Assembly: GCA_907163375.1 (NCBI GenBank)
Contig: CAJQUW010008020.1
Coordinates: 62,001-126,000, forward strand
Source: Prostheceraeus crozeri
Lineage: Eukaryota > Platyhelminthes > Polycladida > Euryleptidae
DNA: 64,000 bases
Direction of reading: 5' to 3'
The notes under the pieces are model-generated. The model ran no database searches. It had not been told where the DNA came from and was given only the letters and a program-made list of their open reading frames with translations. The position numbers and the translations under genes were made by a program. Of the stretch, positions 38,206-49,520 are shown in pieces (the first letter of the stretch is position 1; every line of letters starts with the position of its first letter).

Positions 38206-38894
38206 TATAAAGACAAAAAATATATAAAACACTCCACATCAAACTTTCGTAACGTGTCGGTCTCAACGATGTCGCTTAGGGAGTCATTCGCAAGGTTGCA
38301 CTACTCAGCCCCTGTCTCACTTTCCTGCTTTCCTATTGGACCACAACGGTGCCTCTTCACTTTTAAACTGCCGCTGTTGCGACCTACAGGGCAAGAAAGC
38401 AAGAAAGTCTCAATCAGCAAGAAAGCCGATGGAAAAGTTTTCCACTCTCGAAATAAGTAACACAGAACGCTCTGCCATAAAAAGCTGATCACTATCCGTG
38501 TGACTGCGTAATTGGAATGTCATTCACTCAGCATATTAAAAAAAAGATCAAGGCTCACTCATACAGATCAGATTTCTATGCCATTCTCCTCTCTAAGTCT
38601 ATGATGTCTTCGACGGATTATTGGTTATCGGCCCCCCTTTGATAAAAATTGGGTACGATTCTTGGGTACCAAAAGATCGACCAAAACTCGATATCCAACC
38701 TGGAAGTCCGGCAGCCAGAACATGTTTCTGCAGAGAACGAGGCCGAAAATGAGACTTTTACAAAATGATCTACGCCATTTGCCTACTGCTGAGTTCAATC
38801 TGGTTCATCTTCTTGTCAGACACGATCAAAGAAAAACACAATCTTATGTCCCATCAATCCAATGGGACGCAGCTGTTTTGCAATCTGAAATTTT
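38206..38894. other. Unassigned stretch left of LINE B
   Basis: Contains two open segments (38254-38460 and 38662-38931, + strand) without a recognisable domain or convincing splice sites. No repeat recognised. Confidence 0.3.
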
Positions 38895-39022
38895 CTATAA
38901 TAATAATAATATGCGTTTATTTCTCTTTTGAATGAAAATCGGAAGATGCTTGAAGACATACATAGAAAATTGGTAAGATAGTTCAACAATCCAATAAGAA
39001 ATAATACAAGTATGGAAGTAAA

Positions 39023-41459
39023 TCAGCGGCGCAGATGAGAATTATACAGTCTACAGGCACAGATGACAAAAGTTTTGCTACGTCGAGTTGATCGTGCATC
39101 AGGTAGTATGAAGCGACCAGACTGAGAAACACAAGGCAACAGATCATGAAGAATGTGATCATCTTTCATAATATTCTTCAGAAATTTCTCAGTCAAAAAT
39201 CCCCGGCGACTTATCAAAGTGGCAAAGCAGCCTTCTTCACATTGAGCACCACAGATCATCCTGTGAAACGGACGTTGTACACGCTCCAGTCTCAATGAGT
39301 CTGTATTAGACATGCATACAAAGAGTGGACAGCAGTATTCAAATATAGAACGCACGTAAGCGCAATACACTTGTTGTAAGTCACGAACAGATAGGCACGG
39401 TTTCAGGATACGAATAGCATACAAGCGCTGTGAACCAATCCGGATGATATTATTGACGTGATCGGACCATGTGCATTTGGAGTTGAAAGTAACTCCAAGA
39501 ATTTTGAGAGTTGTGACCAATGGAATCTCTTCTGGTAAGTTGACATTTTCCTTAAAGTTTCGCTTGCGGATCAGTAAAGCTTTGCATTTGTTCATATTTA
39601 TGGATAAATCCATCTCTCTAGACCAACGGAGGATATTTTCATGTTCCAGTTTGATGTGATCATTGGCAGTAGACGAATATATCGGAAAACATAGTGTAGT
39701 ATCATCTGCATACTTGACTATTTGGCAGTGATCGCTCAGCGAAGAAAAGGTTGCGGTTGTGGCAGCGAAGAGGAAGGGACCGAGAATTGAACCCTGAGGT
39801 ATTCCAGAGGACACCTTTACTTCACTGCTTTTAGCTGTACCAAATGAGACGTACTGCGTTCTATCAGTCAGATAACTTGCAATCCATTTTACAATTCTTT
39901 CGGGGAAGTCACAAGACATAAGTCGGTTCATTATCAAATCTGTTCTTAACTTGTCAAAAGCCTTAGTGTAGTCATATGAAATTACCAATGCCCCTTGTGT
40001 ACTCAGACTATCAAGATGTTTAGTGATGTTGTCATTCAAACTGATAAGAGCACACTGGGTAGAGGACTTAGCTCTGAAACCGTACTGAGCTTTGTCGTAA
40101 CAATCAATTAAGCGATGTTTCAGATGTTTGACGACTATTTTCTCCAAGATCTTGGCAGGGAAATGCAAAACACTGATAGGGCGAATGTCATTGAGAGAAG
40201 GCGACGAACATTTCGGAACAGGGCATATTGATGCTGATTTCCATATAAGCGGGACAACACTACTTTCAAGAGACGATTGATAAAGCCTACAAAGAGATGA
40301 CGCGGCATGCTTATAAAGCGATATTGGTAAATCAGGAGACGCCTTGTTGGAAGGGCTTCTGATGATCATATCGTAGACAACCATAGGACTTACATTTATA
40401 CTGATTGTATTATTCGAAAAATAGGCACTCGTATTTACAGTTTGTATAGTTTCAGGAAGAAATGCAGAGGAAAGGGCATGATTGATTGAATCAAAACCAT
40501 CCTCGACACAGGAGTGCTCAGACATCAGTGACATAATTGGACTAGACACCTTTGTTCCAAGGTGCATGTTAACAGCCTTCCACAAATCTGCTGACCCCAT
40601 CTTCTTCGTCCAGGAAACTTTTGACTTAGCGACTTCGCTTTGAACCTTCATTTTCAAATAATTGTACATAGGAAAATTTCGATTTCGAAAGGCGTTCAAT
40701 CTTTTTTGTTGATTAAGTCTTTGATAATAGGCGTAATCCACGGTTTATCTTTCGCAGTGAAACGGAACAATGATGTAGGAATGGTTTGAGATGCAACAAA
40801 TGACCAGTCGATGTGTTGCATCAACATTGCGAAGCTGTCCATGTTTGATTTTCTGAGGTCGTATACCTTACGAATTACTTCTAAATGGTTTTCAGACTTT
40901 ATTATTGGAGTAGCAAGAAGTGAAACGTGAGCAACTTTTGATCTATCGAAAGGAGTAAACTCAGTCACTTTATAATACGGCGCTAAATCTTCAGTAAAAA
41001 GTATGTAATCTAGCTCAGCAGAACCATAAGTCGGTCTTTTATACGTATTGACGAGACCAAAAGAACTGTGTAAATCCTCAAGATTGAAACGATTAAAGTC
41101 CCCACACATGATGATGTCAAAGTTGGGAAAATCATTCAGAAGTCGTTTATAGCATTGGCATCACGAGTCGCGCATAGTGGAGGAATATACATGGCGAGAA
41201 GAATTACATTTGATGCAGTTAAAATGAGAAATACCAACTCTATCCCACATGGAGGGGGGAAGCATCGACGTTTGAATGGTATACAGTTCCTGATCCAAAT
41301 TGCTACGCCGCCTCCGATTCGATTTTGATGATCATCGCGAATACAAGCAAATCCATCGATTAAGACAGTACCAAGATCATGCTTTTCGGATGATAACCAT
41401 GTTTCTGAACAAACAAAAATATCTATACCCTTCATCAGTAAAGTCGTAAACTTTATCAA
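39023..41459 (-). pseudogene. LINE B ORF2: endonuclease + intact RT block
   Basis: From the 5' end on the - strand, the endonuclease is in two pieces. 41459-41136 carries IFVCSETWLSSEKHD, GGGVAIWI and LAMYIPPLC. 41109-40696 carries MCGDFNRFNLEDLH and AELDYILF. A frameshift lies between them at about 41110-41136 and another near 40720. The RT and C-terminal block (40741-39023, 572 residues) is uninterrupted, with ISVLHFPAKILEKIVV, VISYDYTKAFDKLRTDL, GIPQGSILGPFLFA and KYADDTTLCFP, followed by the RLERVQRPFHRMI segment typical of this group. Because the RT block has no stops, the copy is probably younger than LINE C. The clade is not resolved beyond CR1/Jockey-like. Confidence 0.85.
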
Positions 41460-41546
41460 TCTTTGTCACCACAAAGCGAGCATTTGAACACAGGATTTTC
41501 GGATAGCGTTTTATAGGCGCCAAGGATTTGGGTTGGGATAAAAGTT

Positions 41547-41890
41547 TCAATGAAAATCCAATTTCGCGTTAGTGCGGTGAATTACTCTCCCATGTTGTAT
41601 AATAACATCCTCGTTCCTGCTCCTCCTTTGACGCAACTCATCCCTCAATTCTTTGTTTCTTTTTCTTTGCATTTCAGTCAAATCTGGATTAATAAATACC
41701 CTGTTATAAGGCGGGTGGTGTCGCAAATATTGTGATCTGCGCAATATCTCATATTTCGAATGTGTGCTTGAGCACTGAATCCGAAGAAGTCTCGATTTAC
41801 CGGGAATTAGCTTGCCAATTCGCTTGGTCGATGTTACATCAAAACTCTGAACACCTATACCCAGAAAAATACTTTTCAGCTTCTCATAAT
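41547..41890 (-). pseudogene. LINE B ORF1 C-terminal part
   Basis: The - strand encodes GIGVQSFDVTSTKRIGKL, GKSRLLRIQCSS, then YNRVFINPDLTEMQRKRNKE and RDELRQRRSRNED. A VFINPDLT-QR-RN--LR-EL-RR run is the familiar C-terminus of ORF1 in many CR1/L2-like LINEs, directly before ORF2. It ends at about 41545 and ORF2 follows within 90 bp. The N-terminal ORF1 domains are absent. Confidence 0.6.
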
Positions 41891-41891
41891 T

Positions 41892-42092
41892 CTATGTTTT
41901 CTCTTATCAACTGAAAAGTAGCAAGTCTAGAGCCATAACATGGAATGTCTTCAGATCATTTCTTACCATGTCAATATCATGATAATACTTGTGTCGCATA
42001 CACATGGTAGGAAATGTCCTGAAGGCATATCTTGCCGAAAATATTGGCTCTAGACTTAGTACTTTTCAGTTGATAAGGGAGAATAATATAGA
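41892..42092. mobile_element. Fold-back (MITE-like) element between two LINEs
   Basis: The sequence around cttatcaactgaaaagta (41903-41920) and aagtctagagcc (41923-41934) recurs in reverse complement at about 42046-42080. Further inward, cttcagatcatttcttaccatg pairs with the reverse complement of 42002-42025. The whole 200 bp is an imperfect palindrome with arms of about 80-90 bp and no coding capacity. It sits exactly at the truncated 5' end of LINE B and just before LINE C. Confidence 0.6.
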
Positions 42093-42113
42093 AAATTTAA
42101 TTTCTGCCAAACA

Positions 42114-44914
42114 TTGGAATCTGTGTCCCATTGGATTAGCATGTGTTTTTCTTTAATAGTGTCAGAGGCACATATTTGTAGCAGGCATATGGTGTACATT
42201 GATATCGACATTATATCCGTATCTGAAACATGGTTAAATGATTGTGTCATGGATGGGGAAATCTTGTCCAATTCGAATTTTTGCATTCATCGAAAAGACA
42301 GAGATAAATCAACTTCATCTAAAAAAGATGGAGGTGGTGTATTGATTGCCATCAATTCAAAGTATCAAAGTATTCGTCGTACAGACTTTGAAACTAGCTG
42401 TGAAATTATTTGGGTCGAAATTCTTATTGACAAGTTTCGCAAGGCCTACATCGGGACTGCCTATTTGCCACCTTGTTCAGACAGATCTGTCACAACTTGC
42501 TTTGAAAGGTCCCTGGACCAAGTGTGTGATTCTGCTAACTGTGATGATATGATTTTGCTCTTCGGTGATTTTGATATATCCGATGCCATGTGGACAAATC
42601 TGAATAATCATGCTGTCTGTACAAACTATTCTAGCGTTTGTACAAGAACTTCTTTCCTTTTGGAACTATTCAGTTCATGTGGACTTCTGCAGTACAATGT
42701 TATACCAACATGCAATGGTAAACCATTGGACTTGGTTCTGACCAACGCTCTTCAATTTTCGGTTGACTTAACTGATAATCCAACTTCGTCCACTCATTCT
42801 GCTCTGGAAGCTAAAGTGTCTATACTTCGTGTATCCCATGCTACCCATGTCCAACGTTCAACGTACAAGTTTAGAAAAGCTGATTTTGTCTTTATTCGCC
42901 TTGTTCTCTTGTTCCTTTGCTGGGAAAACTTGCTTAATTTTACCAACATCAATGAAGCAATGACGAAATTTTATCAAATTGTCTTTGCTGTCTTGGATGA
43001 TTGTGTCCTTACAGTGAAAACAAGCAAACGTAAGTACCCATATTGGTATTCTGGTGAATTGATTCATTTGATAAAGGAAAAAGAAAAAATGTGGAGACTC
43101 TTCAAATCAAATGAAAGTGATACGAACTCTAAATCTTTCTTTGAGTTTCGTAGACTCCGGGCTGAAGTTAAAAACTTCAGAAAAAGTGCCATATAGATTA
43201 TATTGAATGTATTGGCAGTAAGATTAAAGCTAACCCAAAGCGTTTTTGGTCGTATGTAAAGTCACTCAAATCAAGCAATATTATTCCCACGGTTATGACT
43301 TTCAACATTTCCAGGTACTCCACACGGAAAGATATAAATAAAGCTTTTTGTGACTATTTTGAATCAGTTTTCGTTACAACTCCTCAAAATGATCTCCCTA
43401 ATTGTATGAATCATGATGTTCCACTTTATAAATTGCCTCAAGTAACACCCGAACAAATGAGGAAAGGACTCTTGAATCTGAGTAGAAGTAGCTCTACCGG
43501 TTATGGTAACATTCCAGCTACTTTTCTAATTGAATGTGCAGACCAGCTTTGTTTCCCACTTGCTCAGTTATTCAATTTATCGATTTCTTCAGGAGAATAT
43601 CCATCGGTTTTGAAAATGAATAGTGTTGTGCCTGTAGCAAAGCCTGGAAGAGACAAAGCTCACATTGATTCATATCGCCCAATCTGCTTGCAACTCATTA
43701 TAAGTAAGCTTTTCGAAAAAATCATGAATCACTCATTACACAATCATTTACGAGGTATCAACATGATCAGCAGCACGGTTTCATGTCATCTAGATCTACG
43801 AATCTCCTGTGTTACAAAGATTTCATTACGTCAGCTCTGGATGAAAACAGTCAAGTTCATTCTATTTATACAGATTTTGAAAAAGCATTTGATTCGATTT
43901 CTCACGAATATCTCATTTTGAAATTAGAAAATCAATTTGGCATTGTTGGAAACAATCTCAAATGGTTCCACAGTTATCTCCAGGAGCGTTATCTCATTGG
44001 ATTCTTTCGTCTTCGGGTGTTCCCCAGGGTCCGATATTGGGCTCATCTTTATTTATAATGTATGTTAATGATATGACATCTTGCCTTCAGAAAAGTGAAA
44101 GTCTCTTTTTAAAATAATCAAGTCTCCATCTGATTGTATTGATTTACAAGTATACCTGATGAATTTTCGGAACTGGTGTATAAAATGGAAGCTTTCTCTG
44201 AACATCCAAAAATGTTGTTTCGTGAATTTTTCTTTAAAACGTAAATTTGACATTTCTTATGATTATCACTTTGATGGCAATGTTATTAAAAAAGTTGATG
44301 AAATCAAGAATCTCGGAGTTTATTTTACCAGCAATTTATGCTTCAACTGCCACATTTCTTTCATTGTTACTAAGTCATTTCGAATGTTTGGCTTTATTAA
44401 GCGTGTTACTCATTCTTTCAAAGATATTTGTGTTTTGAAAGTTTTGTATAATTCGTATGTTCGGTCCAACCTGGACTGCTGCTCACAAGTATGGTCTCCA
44501 AATGCAAAATGTGCTGAGAATAAGATTGAGCGTATTCAAAAAGCTTTCGCCAAGTTCTTATGTTTTCACACTCGCATCATGTACAAAAGTGATAACTACG
44601 CTGTGTTGTGTCATCATTTCCGCTTAACTACGCTCGCGGAGCGGAGGGAGATTTCAGACATTTTGCCATTTCACAAGATTGTCATTAGTGCAATCAGTTG
44701 CAATTATTTGACATCAGCTGTTTGTCTTAAAGTGCCTGGTCGTACTACCAGGAATACTGGTATTTTTACTTCAAAAAGAAAAAGTCGCTTACTCTTACGC
44801 AAGCATGCTTTCTTCCCGAGGACATTTTTGAGTGTAAACAAATTCAACGAAATTGACGTTTTCAGTGCATCTTTTTCTACAGTAAAAAGGTTTCTGATAA
44901 AACATTTCACATAA
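42114..44914 (+). pseudogene. LINE C ORF2: endonuclease + RT, catalytic box lost
   Basis: The endonuclease at 42114-43196 shows DIISVSETWLNDCVMDG, KKDGGGVLIAINSKYQS, YIGTAYLPPCSD and MILLFGDFD. The RT follows in three pieces. 43295-43921 holds STGYGNIPATFLIEC, SVVPVAKPGRDKAHIDSYRP and LFEKIMNHSL. 43783-44058 holds IYTDFEKAFDSISHEYL. 44159-44914 holds the thumb and C-terminus (NWCIKWKLSLNIQKC, LGVYFTSNL, RSNLDCCSQVWSP). The palm segment that should carry the YADD box between 44058 and 44159 is missing: the sequence passes from the MYVNDMTSCLQ motif almost straight to SPSDCIDLQ, so roughly 20-30 residues have been deleted. There are also several frameshifts. Confidence 0.85.
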
Positions 44915-45256
44915 TGTTCTCGGTTCTTTTTATAAAGTATCTTTTTTCGTATTGTCATGTATTTTAAGTAGGTACATTTACAGTATATCTGGTTTTTAAT
45001 GTCTCACCTTTATTCTGGTAATCTGTTGTATTTCATTAGTATTTGAAAAATGCTATGTATTTTACTACTATGTCTTTTATCAAGTATATTTGTTCATACT
45101 GTAATATGTTTCAGGTACGTGTATATTTTCAGTATCTGGTTTTCCATTGTCTCATTTTGATTCTGGTAATGTTGTAATCTGTATGTCATTCGCATCTGAT
45201 GACTGTAATTGGCATCCAGCTGTTGTCATCATTTTGAATAAATACAAATACAAATC
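42114..45256 (+). mobile_element. LINE C, CR1/Jockey-type non-LTR retrotransposon
   Basis: A + strand ORF2 remnant (42114-44914) is followed by a 3' UTR of about 340 bp that ends in ttgaataaatacaaatacaa at about 45256, a short A-rich tandem tail. No ORF1 is seen, so the copy is 5'-truncated. The 3' UTR contains an internal duplication (about 44971-45045 versus 45114-45175; shared words tctggttttt/tctggttttcc and ttctggtaat). More damaged than LINE A or B, so probably the oldest of the three. Confidence 0.8.
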
Positions 45257-45535
45257 ATTCTGTGAAAGTCTCTATTTCAACATCGTTCACTGCAGAAACT
45301 CGCACTAGCAGCCGCACGATTGCCTAAATTGATACCTAACAAAGTGAGTTTTGACTTTTTCACGGATGCACCCATCTTCAACTCAACTATATATTTTTCA
45401 AAGGGCAGTCAATTCATAAATCTTAGCAATTTGGTGTGAGCATTACCACACTTTCTCCCTAGTGTAAGCAGGTGCATGTGAAATTGCTTGTAGCGTTTTG
45501 CGACATATTTTGTGCTCTTTTCAACTCATCCACTA

Positions 45536-45967
45536 CACTGTAAACCGTTGACTGACAATTGACAGACATTTATCCTACAAAATCTGTTTTGTCGGTCATT
45601 GTTAGTTCTTGTAGAATGATTGCCACTGAACACCTGCAATATCTGACAAAAAGCGACAAAATGAATAGCAATGAATTATAGCTTAAATTTTATCAAAAAT
45701 GTAGGTAATTAATTAAATTATATCAAAATATATCATGGTTTTGCCACACAATAATACAGATTGCCCAAAAGTCAAACAATCATTAATCGAAAAAATCAAT
45801 CAATATTCAGCAGTTTTCGTTTAGTTAATTTGCATACAGAGCATCTGTTTCGATGTCGGTGGAGAACCTACATATTCGTCGGATATCGCCGGGCATTGGA
45901 GGTGACAATCGTCGGTTGATTTTGTCAGTAATTTTGTAGGATAATTGTCTGTCTACGGTTTACAGTG
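45536..45967. mobile_element. 432-bp MITE with TA target duplication
   Basis: Begins CACTGTAAACCGTTGACTG and ends in the reverse complement of CACTGTAAACCGTAGAC. TA dinucleotides at 45534-45535 and 45968-45969 flank it. The inverted similarity continues inward (gacaatt and atcctacaaaat occur in both arms with a small gap), giving about 45 bp of imperfect terminal inverted repeat. There is no coding capacity. TA sites and size fit a Tc1/mariner-type MITE. The end motif ggtttacagtg also occurs at 21964-21974. Confidence 0.7.
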
Positions 45968-46078
45968 TATAAATAGACCTTAATACGCCTTAAGTTGGTG
46001 ATCGTGAAACCGCTCAGACACTTCTACGACTATGAATGCAATCATTCTTGGACGAACTTGTTTCCCTCTCTACTGCAG

Positions 46079-46316
46079 GTCTATTCGCTTCATGATCTTA
46101 TAGGTAATGATTCGATTATCTTTATGGGAAGAATGGATCTTTCACTGCATAAAAATTCTCTCAGCAACGCGTTGAAGAACTCAATATCTCAATGTGTGTC
46201 ACTGCATTACTTTCACAAAGAACAGAGTCATGTCGTCGGCACACACGTTCATTGGCCAAGACCTTCAGTTGGCTTGAGTGTTGGAGATTGTGCTAAAGTG
46301 AACTTCTTGTGTCAAG
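46079..46316 (+). CDS. Candidate host exon upstream of kringle exon
   Basis: The acceptor (tttccctctctactgcag, ending 46078) is strong and the donor is caag|gtaagt at 46317. The 238 nt are open in the frame that reads VYSLHDLIGNDSIIFMGRMD and ends ...KVNFLCQ plus one base (phase 1). It contains three Cys in its second half (QCVSLHYF, GDCAKV, FLCQ), which fits an extracellular module, but I do not recognise the fold. Its phase-1 exit matches the phase-1 entry of the kringle exon at 48189, so the two could be consecutive exons with a 1.9-kb intron. That join is inference. Confidence 0.4.
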
Positions 46317-48188
46317 GTAAGTTATCATATTCTTTCTGTGATGGAATTTCATGCATATCTACCAAATTCAGAGCGAAATGGACGTTTAAACGATGCCACT
46401 CTAAGTGTTCCAAGGAATTCTGAACCGGGTAAGATTATTCAATGATTAAATTCGATATGCCAACATGCCAATATGCCAACCTCATGGGTTGCCATGTATG
46501 CCAACCCATGATTATACCGCATGGTCCAATACTAAACACAACAAAATTGATTTTTGTTTTATGAATGACCTACAATGCTTAGTCATTATAGAAACTACTT
46601 GCTCTGAATACAACCATTTTCAGGGATTGGAAACATGCCGTGCCAGCCAATTTAGCAAATCGTTCTCAACTTACGAGAGAAAGCAGAAATCAAAAAATCA
46701 GCAGAAAAAACAGAATTGCCACTATTATGATGCGTACTAGCGGTAGTAGCGGGTGATTAGTGGTATTAGTACTATGTATAGTATACTCTTTTGTTTTGGC
46801 AATTCTAACACAGGTATCATGTCCTTAAGTGAAAATTATCCTTTTTCGAGGTGCGTCATAATTAGACATAAGGCACACTAAGAGTCGCCTTGAAATATCT
46901 CGAAAGCATTCGTTGTTTAGACTCTAAGTAAATGTCCAGAATATTAATTTGTACGTGGATTTGAGCATCCGTCCTTTGAGTTGCTTTATGTATGGCGACC
47001 AAGCGCTCATCTCATTTCTTCACAGCCTCATTCACAAGGTGGCTATTCAGGAGGTCAGCTTGAAAGCTGGTTTCTCGAAAATGAAGGCGAAATATCGCAG
47101 ATTTCAGTCATTGCAAATTACAGCATGTGAGAGCTGTTATGAAGTGCTTGGAGGGAGACTTTTCAGTGCACACTCTCTCGTTGCTGCTGATAGTCGGAAT
47201 AGACAGTCTATTGAACATTCAAAACTTGTTTTTATTACGTACAGCAGGATCACAAGAAACATATAGGGACATATGTGTGGCACCAGCGTGTGTACCGTAT
47301 GTACATAATAGTAACTCACTTTTTTCAACAGCATGACAATCAACCACACGCGACAACATGGTCAGCTTGAAACTTGAACAATAGGCATAGAAGTGGGTTT
47401 TAAAGTTTGCAGGATAATTCAAATAATTTGAAATCAAGCTAGCAAACTCTACAAGTAGAGCGAACCAAGCGCACTATTTATTCTAGATTTCACTAGCTGA
47501 CTTGCATGCATGAATATCGTGTATTCAAAAATATCTTGGCAGGTTTAGCGTCAACATAACATCATAACATTAGATATGAAACAGCAATGACTCAACAATG
47601 AAAATTAATTAAAACAAATAACAATTAACAATTAAAACAAATACAATTATCAAAAATGAGACAGTCTAATTGTGAGCTTAGATGTAAAATGGTTTTCAAC
47701 AATTCACCAATATGGTCGAAAAGTTCTTGACATGTATGGAATAAGCATTTAGCGTGAAATGTATTCTGAATGAAGTAGTGAATATATACGCGAAACATGC
47801 CACAGTCTATTTCTATTGAAGAATGTACCACAAAGCTTAAGCGTCTAGAATTAGAACCAGTACTTGAATACATGATTAATATAGTAACTATAAGAATAAG
47901 ATGTAGAGCCTATAAGAATAATTCCTCGCAACGTATCTTTTTGTGATCACAAAGCCCTCCTTATGTATTAGATCAACTGAACATTAATTCATTATTACTC
48001 CAGTAATTGCAACATTTATTCTTGTGCATTTTGAAGTCACTTTCAAAACCCTGTAGCATTGTCACTGTTTACTAAAGCATTGCCATAGCAAAATATTATC
48101 GTTAAACTAATGACATCATATGAAGTACATGTGGATATTGGTTCACAACTTCATACAGTTGAAGGATATTACTGTCATTTCTTCAAAG
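46317..48188. other. Possible intron, no other feature seen
   Basis: AT-rich, with a small repeat of tgccaacatgccaatatgcc at about 46455-46480 and a short palindrome (catgggttg...ccaacccatg). Open frames at 46465-46740 and 46949-47266 show no recognised domain and lack good splice boundaries. Confidence 0.35.
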
Positions 48189-48323
48189 GTTGTCTCAAAG
48201 ATCATTTTGGATATACCTACAACGGAACTACACAAGTGTCAGCAAGTGGAAAGAAATGTCTTAATTGGAAAACAGTTACAAAATTCTATGCAGGCTTCAC
48301 ATGGCAGCAAAATTACTTTAAAG
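48189..48323 (+). CDS. Exon encoding first half of a kringle domain
   Basis: 135 nt between an acceptor (tactgtcatttcttcaaag, ending 48188) and a GTGAGC donor at 48324. It reads phase 1 in and phase 1 out, which suits an extracellular-module exon. The peptide is CLKDHFGYTYNGTTQVSASG, then KKCLNWKTV and HTF-like FYAGFTWQQNYFK. The pattern C-x(7,8)-Y-[RN]-G-T-x-x-V-[ST]-x-S-G-[RK]-x-C-x-x-W is the N-terminal half of a kringle (compare ROR-type and plasminogen-type kringles, where an intron also splits the domain). The first and second Cys are 22 residues apart, as expected. The second half (NYCRNP...PWC) was not found in the following 4 kb. It may lie further off, or this may be a broken or stray exon. 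Confidence 0.6.
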
Positions 48324-49059
48324 GTGAGCATCATCATGCCTCTTCCATAGATTCGAATCTGATGTTGAAATATATGTTTCGAAAGTTGATACGATTTACA
48401 TCAGTTCTCTAAATTATCATGAACTCAATAATTGTCTGTCACGTCGTGGAGAACCCATGCTTTTTAAATGCTTTAAAATAAGAAAGCAATAAAAAGCTCG
48501 ATTCTGTCTCATGATTGACGCGGCGTGTGCGCAGAGATGGAAGGGTGGGCGAACCGGGCCGACACTGGCCCAGGTCGGGCTCGGACCTGAAAAGTTCTGA
48601 ATGTACCCGTTCCGGGCCGGGCCCGAAACTGGAATATCCAACTCCCGCGCCGATATTCATTGTGTCTGAAATTCAAAGCTCTTCCTTATTTGATCATTTA
48701 AATTACCTGATTCAATTGATATGATCATCTGTCAACATGGTTCTCAAGCAATAAGATGAAAAAAATACCGGCACACGACGGAATAGTTATAAATACCGGA
48801 AACAGCAATCGATAGACGATTAGCAAGCAACATTTATCTGGAATTTTGCTCAAATAGTCGATTGAATATTTATGTCAGCTTTTGACTTGATGACTTCTTT
48901 TTTACAAATAGGATATATGTCTTTAGGTAAGCAAGGACGACCGAATAAAAATTACTTTGGTGATGGGCCGAATAGTCTACATGAATTTAGAAAAAACATG
49001 CCGAAGCAGGCATGCTCGAAACTGTCAAATTTTTAAATGCATCATACATGAAGCCTATC
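48324..49059. other. Unassigned stretch with a GC-rich patch
   Basis: AT-rich except for 48520-48650, which is unusually GC-rich with short palindromes (gggccgggcccg at about 48615) and CpG sites. No gene, tRNA or repeat family recognised. Confidence 0.35.
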
Positions 49060-49064
49060 GTAGT

Positions 49065-49520
49065 TACACTAGGTGACATACCCCGCGTGATTCACGCGTA
49101 ATTACGGAACACCCCAAACATTTGTGGTTAAGGACATTCTATTCTTCTACCCGCGTACATACGCGCTGCACTATGAGTCAGAAATCACTTGATCTGATGC
49201 TGTTAAAACATGGGAAATATTTATGAATACGCGCGGGCGAGCGTTTATAGTTTGCGCGTCGTCTACGGTTGTCTGCGCTGCCGCTTGAACCACGGATGAA
49301 CCGCTAAGCATGTTCTGTCTTCCCTGAGCATGAAATTGAGGTCCTATCACATTGTTTAGCCTCTGATACATGCAGACACATGAGACGCAAAGTCTATATA
49401 ACAGGACTGCCAACTATACTAACTCATATAACAGATGCTGCAGCAATTATGTCCCGCATGGCCACGGATGTTTGGGGTCATGTGTAATTACGCGTGGTTC
49501 ACGTGTGAATTACGCGTGAT
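49065..49520. mobile_element. CpG-rich inverted repeat, possible fold-back element
   Basis: The left arm at about 49082-49130 contains cacgcgtaattacggaacac and cccaaacatttgtgg. The right arm at about 49457-49512 contains the reverse complement in diverged form (ccacggatgtttgggg then gtaattacgcgtgg). Arms of about 50 bp enclose about 325 bp. It starts with cactaggtgac at 49072, the reverse complement of gtcacctagtg at 63569-63579, so it shares an end with a second repeat in this window. Confidence 0.45.

Larger units (their letters stand above)
38895..41890 (-). mobile_element. LINE B, CR1/Jockey-type non-LTR retrotransposon
   Basis: Lies on the - strand. Its 3' end is at about 38895-38925, where the - strand reads gagaaataaacgcat followed by a short (att)n tail, a typical microsatellite-like LINE terminus with no poly(A). 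ORF2 (endonuclease and RT) lies at 39023-41459 and the C-terminal part of ORF1 at 41547 to about 41885. The 5' part of ORF1 is missing, consistent with 5' truncation or with the adjacent palindromic element at 41892. ORF2 has about two frameshifts. Confidence 0.85.

Noticed and set aside
45995-46078. ATG-like start at 45995 for the Cys-containing frame
   Set aside because: A strong polypyrimidine tract and AG lie at 46060-46078 inside the frame, so an exon start at 46079 is more likely than translation from 45995.
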